From contig JAUMUB010000015.1 in NCBI GenBank assembly GCA_030530905.1, forward strand, positions 1 to 15,339: a stretch of DNA of 15,339 bases, given 5' to 3'. The notes beneath the pieces are model-generated. The model was not told where the DNA came from. It made no database searches and saw only the letters and a program-made list of their open reading frames with translations. This document shows positions 14,067-15,339 of this stretch, piece after piece; positions within the stretch are counted from its first letter, which is position 1; each line of letters starts with the position of its first letter. The stretch is from Bifidobacteriaceae bacterium. Its GTDB lineage: Bacteria > Actinomycetota > Actinomycetes > Actinomycetales > Bifidobacteriaceae. Both the position numbers and the translations under genes were made by a program.

Positions 14067-14216
14067 TTATCCACAATTTTAGGTGATAAAGTTATATTTA
14101 TGTGGAAATATTGCCATATTATGTGAATAAATCTGTGGATAATGTGGATAACATGTGTATTATTTTCGCCATATTTGGTAATAATCGCATTATTGTAAGC
14201 GTAATAATGTGTATAA
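14067..14216. other. Cluster of five DnaA-box matches in AT-rich DNA
   Basis: Matches to TTATNCACA are found at 14067-14075 (plus, TTATCCACA), 14122-14130 (minus, TTATTCACA), 14134-14142 (minus, TTATCCACA), 14143-14151 (minus, TTATCCACA, directly abutting the previous one) and 14208-14216 (minus, TTATACACA). Weaker copies lie at 14101-14109 and 14155-14163. The stretch is intergenic and AT-rich, especially 14150-14250. Such clusters mark chromosomal origins, DnaA-titrating sites or DnaA-controlled promoters. dnaA, dnaN and rpmH, which normally flank an actinobacterial oriC, are not visible here, so an auxiliary DnaA-binding locus is as likely as an origin. Confidence 0.72.
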
Positions 14217-14263
14217 CTTTTATAGATACTTAAATGTGATATTAAGAAATCAACGTGAAAGAT

Positions 14264-15339
14264 ATGGGTTCTTCTAAAATAAAAAATATGGAAATATCAT
14301 CGCGTTTACGAGATTTTATTCGTGAACATCGCCAAGAAAATGTGCAGCAACTTGCGTTACATGCAGGTATAACAAATCCTCAAGAACGTACATGGGTATT
14401 AGAACAGATAGCAGGTTGGCAAACAGCTGCTCAAAAAATACCTAAAATTGCCGCATATGAGGATATTATCTATCCTCCACATATTTCCATGGAACAATGC
14501 TCTTCGCAGCCCAGTGCCGAATATAAGCACTATATTATGAATAGTTTATTAGGGGAGCAATATACTTTTGCAGATATCACAGGTGGTTTTGGAATAGATT
14601 TCACATATTTAGAAGGTAGTGCAAGTAAAGCGTATTATGTGGAGTCACAAAAACATTTATGCGATATTGTTGATCATAATGTGCAAGTCATGGGCATGAA
14701 TCAAGCAATTATTATGAATAGCACTGCTGAAAATTTCGTAAAAAATTATTCTGACTCAAAATTATCATTCGTATACATTGATCCTGCACGACGTGATAGT
14801 CACGGTGAGAAAATTTTTGCAATAGAGGATTGCACGCCAAATATTCTAGATTTATATCAGAAAATATTTGTGCTCACACCATATGTGCTTATAAAATTAT
14901 CCCCAATGCTTGATTGGCAGAAAACCGTTAAAGATTTTCAAGGATATGTGAAACAAATACACATTGTGGCGGTTGGTAACGAGTGTAAAGAATTACTTGT
15001 ACTGTTAGACGCGCAACATGGGCAGGAGCAGGCAGTAGATGTATACGCTGTGAATATGCCGGCACAACAAGCAGAAGAACGCAATATATTACGATTAGAT
15101 GAGGGCAAAGAGCATAAAAAATTTAGTGAAGATATCTCACAATTCCAACAGTATTTTACTTACTATATGCACGAAGATTACAGTCAACAATTTTCTAGCT
15201 TAAGTAATTCTGAACTACAGCAACAACAGTATTTATATGAGCCAAATGTTGCGTTGTTAAAAACGGGATTTTATCAGCAAATTTGCCAAAAATACAATGT
15301 GCGTCAGATTGGTTTACAAAGTCATTTATTTGTGAGTAA
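14264..15339 (+). CDS. SAM-dependent methyltransferase of the PG_1098/THUMP-like type, C-terminus cut by the window
   Basis: This is a predicted class I methyltransferase, probably acting on RNA; the target is unknown. The frame is open to the window edge (358 codons from ATG 14264). Residues 1-95 resemble the PG_1098 ferredoxin-like N-terminal domain, with the telling run YPPHISMEQCSSQ near 70-82. The SAM-binding motif I is ADITGGFGID (103-112), the acidic motif II region is YYVES (124-128), and motif IV is IDPARRD (172-178), in the place of the DPPY of N-methyltransferases. IKLSPMLDW (210-218) and HIVAVGNECKELLVLL follow, both characteristic of this family, with a THUMP-like C-terminal part beginning before the edge. 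An in-frame GTG lies at 14255 and another ATG at 14288; none has a strong ribosome-binding site. The family is best known to me from Bacteroidetes, so transfer is possible. The gene lies just downstream of the DnaA-box cluster. Confidence 0.8.
   Translation, partial: MGSSKIKNMEISSRLRDFIREHRQENVQQLALHAGITNPQERTWVLEQIAGWQTAAQKIPKIAAYEDIIYPPHISMEQCSSQPSAEYKHYIMNSLLGEQYTFADITGGFGIDFTYLEGSASKAYYVESQKHLCDIVDHNVQVMGMNQAIIMNSTAENFVKNYSDSKLSFVYIDPARRDSHGEKIFAIEDCTPNILDLYQKIFVLTPYVLIKLSPMLDWQKTVKDFQGYVKQIHIVAVGNECKELLVLLDAQHGQEQAVDVYAVNMPAQQAEERNILRLDEGKEHKKFSEDISQFQQYFTYYMHEDYSQQFSSLSNSELQQQQYLYEPNVALLKTGFYQQICQKYNVRQIGLQSHLFVS

Noticed and set aside
13894..14076. A 60-codon minus-strand frame overlapping the 3' end of the rhomboid gene and part of the DnaA-box region
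   Set aside because: It has no ribosome-binding site, random composition, and overlaps the coding end of the rhomboid gene.

Overview
The window looks like a chromosomal segment from an AT-rich member of the Bifidobacteriaceae (a Gardnerella-like or low-GC bifidobacterial lineage). I infer this from the gene families: DUF3073, a bacterial SCP-like protein, a ThrE-type exporter, an actinobacterial-style PEP carboxylase, and a tiny single-pass protein ending in a DPWEEPWE-type acidic tail. The genus is an inference and was not checked by a search. No insertion sequence, tRNA, rRNA, CRISPR array or prophage is visible. Coding density is high and most genes are single transcription units bounded by clear hairpins.

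Layout. 1-491 (-): 5' part of a beta-carbonic anhydrase, cut by the window edge. 670-3045 (+): peroxide-detoxification pair, AhpC peroxiredoxin plus a flavoprotein that joins a thioredoxin-reductase module to a C-terminal AhpF-type double thioredoxin fold, which is the reverse of the enteric AhpF order. A 16-bp hairpin separates this pair from the convergent ppc (3154-5904, -). A 469-base divergent control region follows, then a ThrE-like threonine/serine exporter (6374-7837, +), which converges on trpS (7939-9030, -). DUF3073 (9167-9514, +) converges on an SCP-like protein (9640-10062, -). Glycogen phosphorylase (10240-12711, +) converges on a 66-residue membrane protein (12942-13142, -). A rhomboid protease (13269-13976, +) comes next. 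An intergenic stretch with five DnaA-box matches precedes a methyltransferase of the PG_1098/THUMP-like type that runs off the right end.

Functionally this is mostly housekeeping: CO2/bicarbonate supply (carbonic anhydrase) and its use in anaplerosis (PEP carboxylase), peroxide defence, amino-acid export and charging, and glycogen breakdown. The parts most worth a second look are the permuted AhpF-like reductase with an unusual nucleotide-binding loop, the hairpin that carries a possible trxB ribosome-binding site, the DnaA-box cluster at 14067-14216, and the divergent ppc/exporter region with a LacI-type operator-like palindrome. I did not find a convincing new defence or mobile system.
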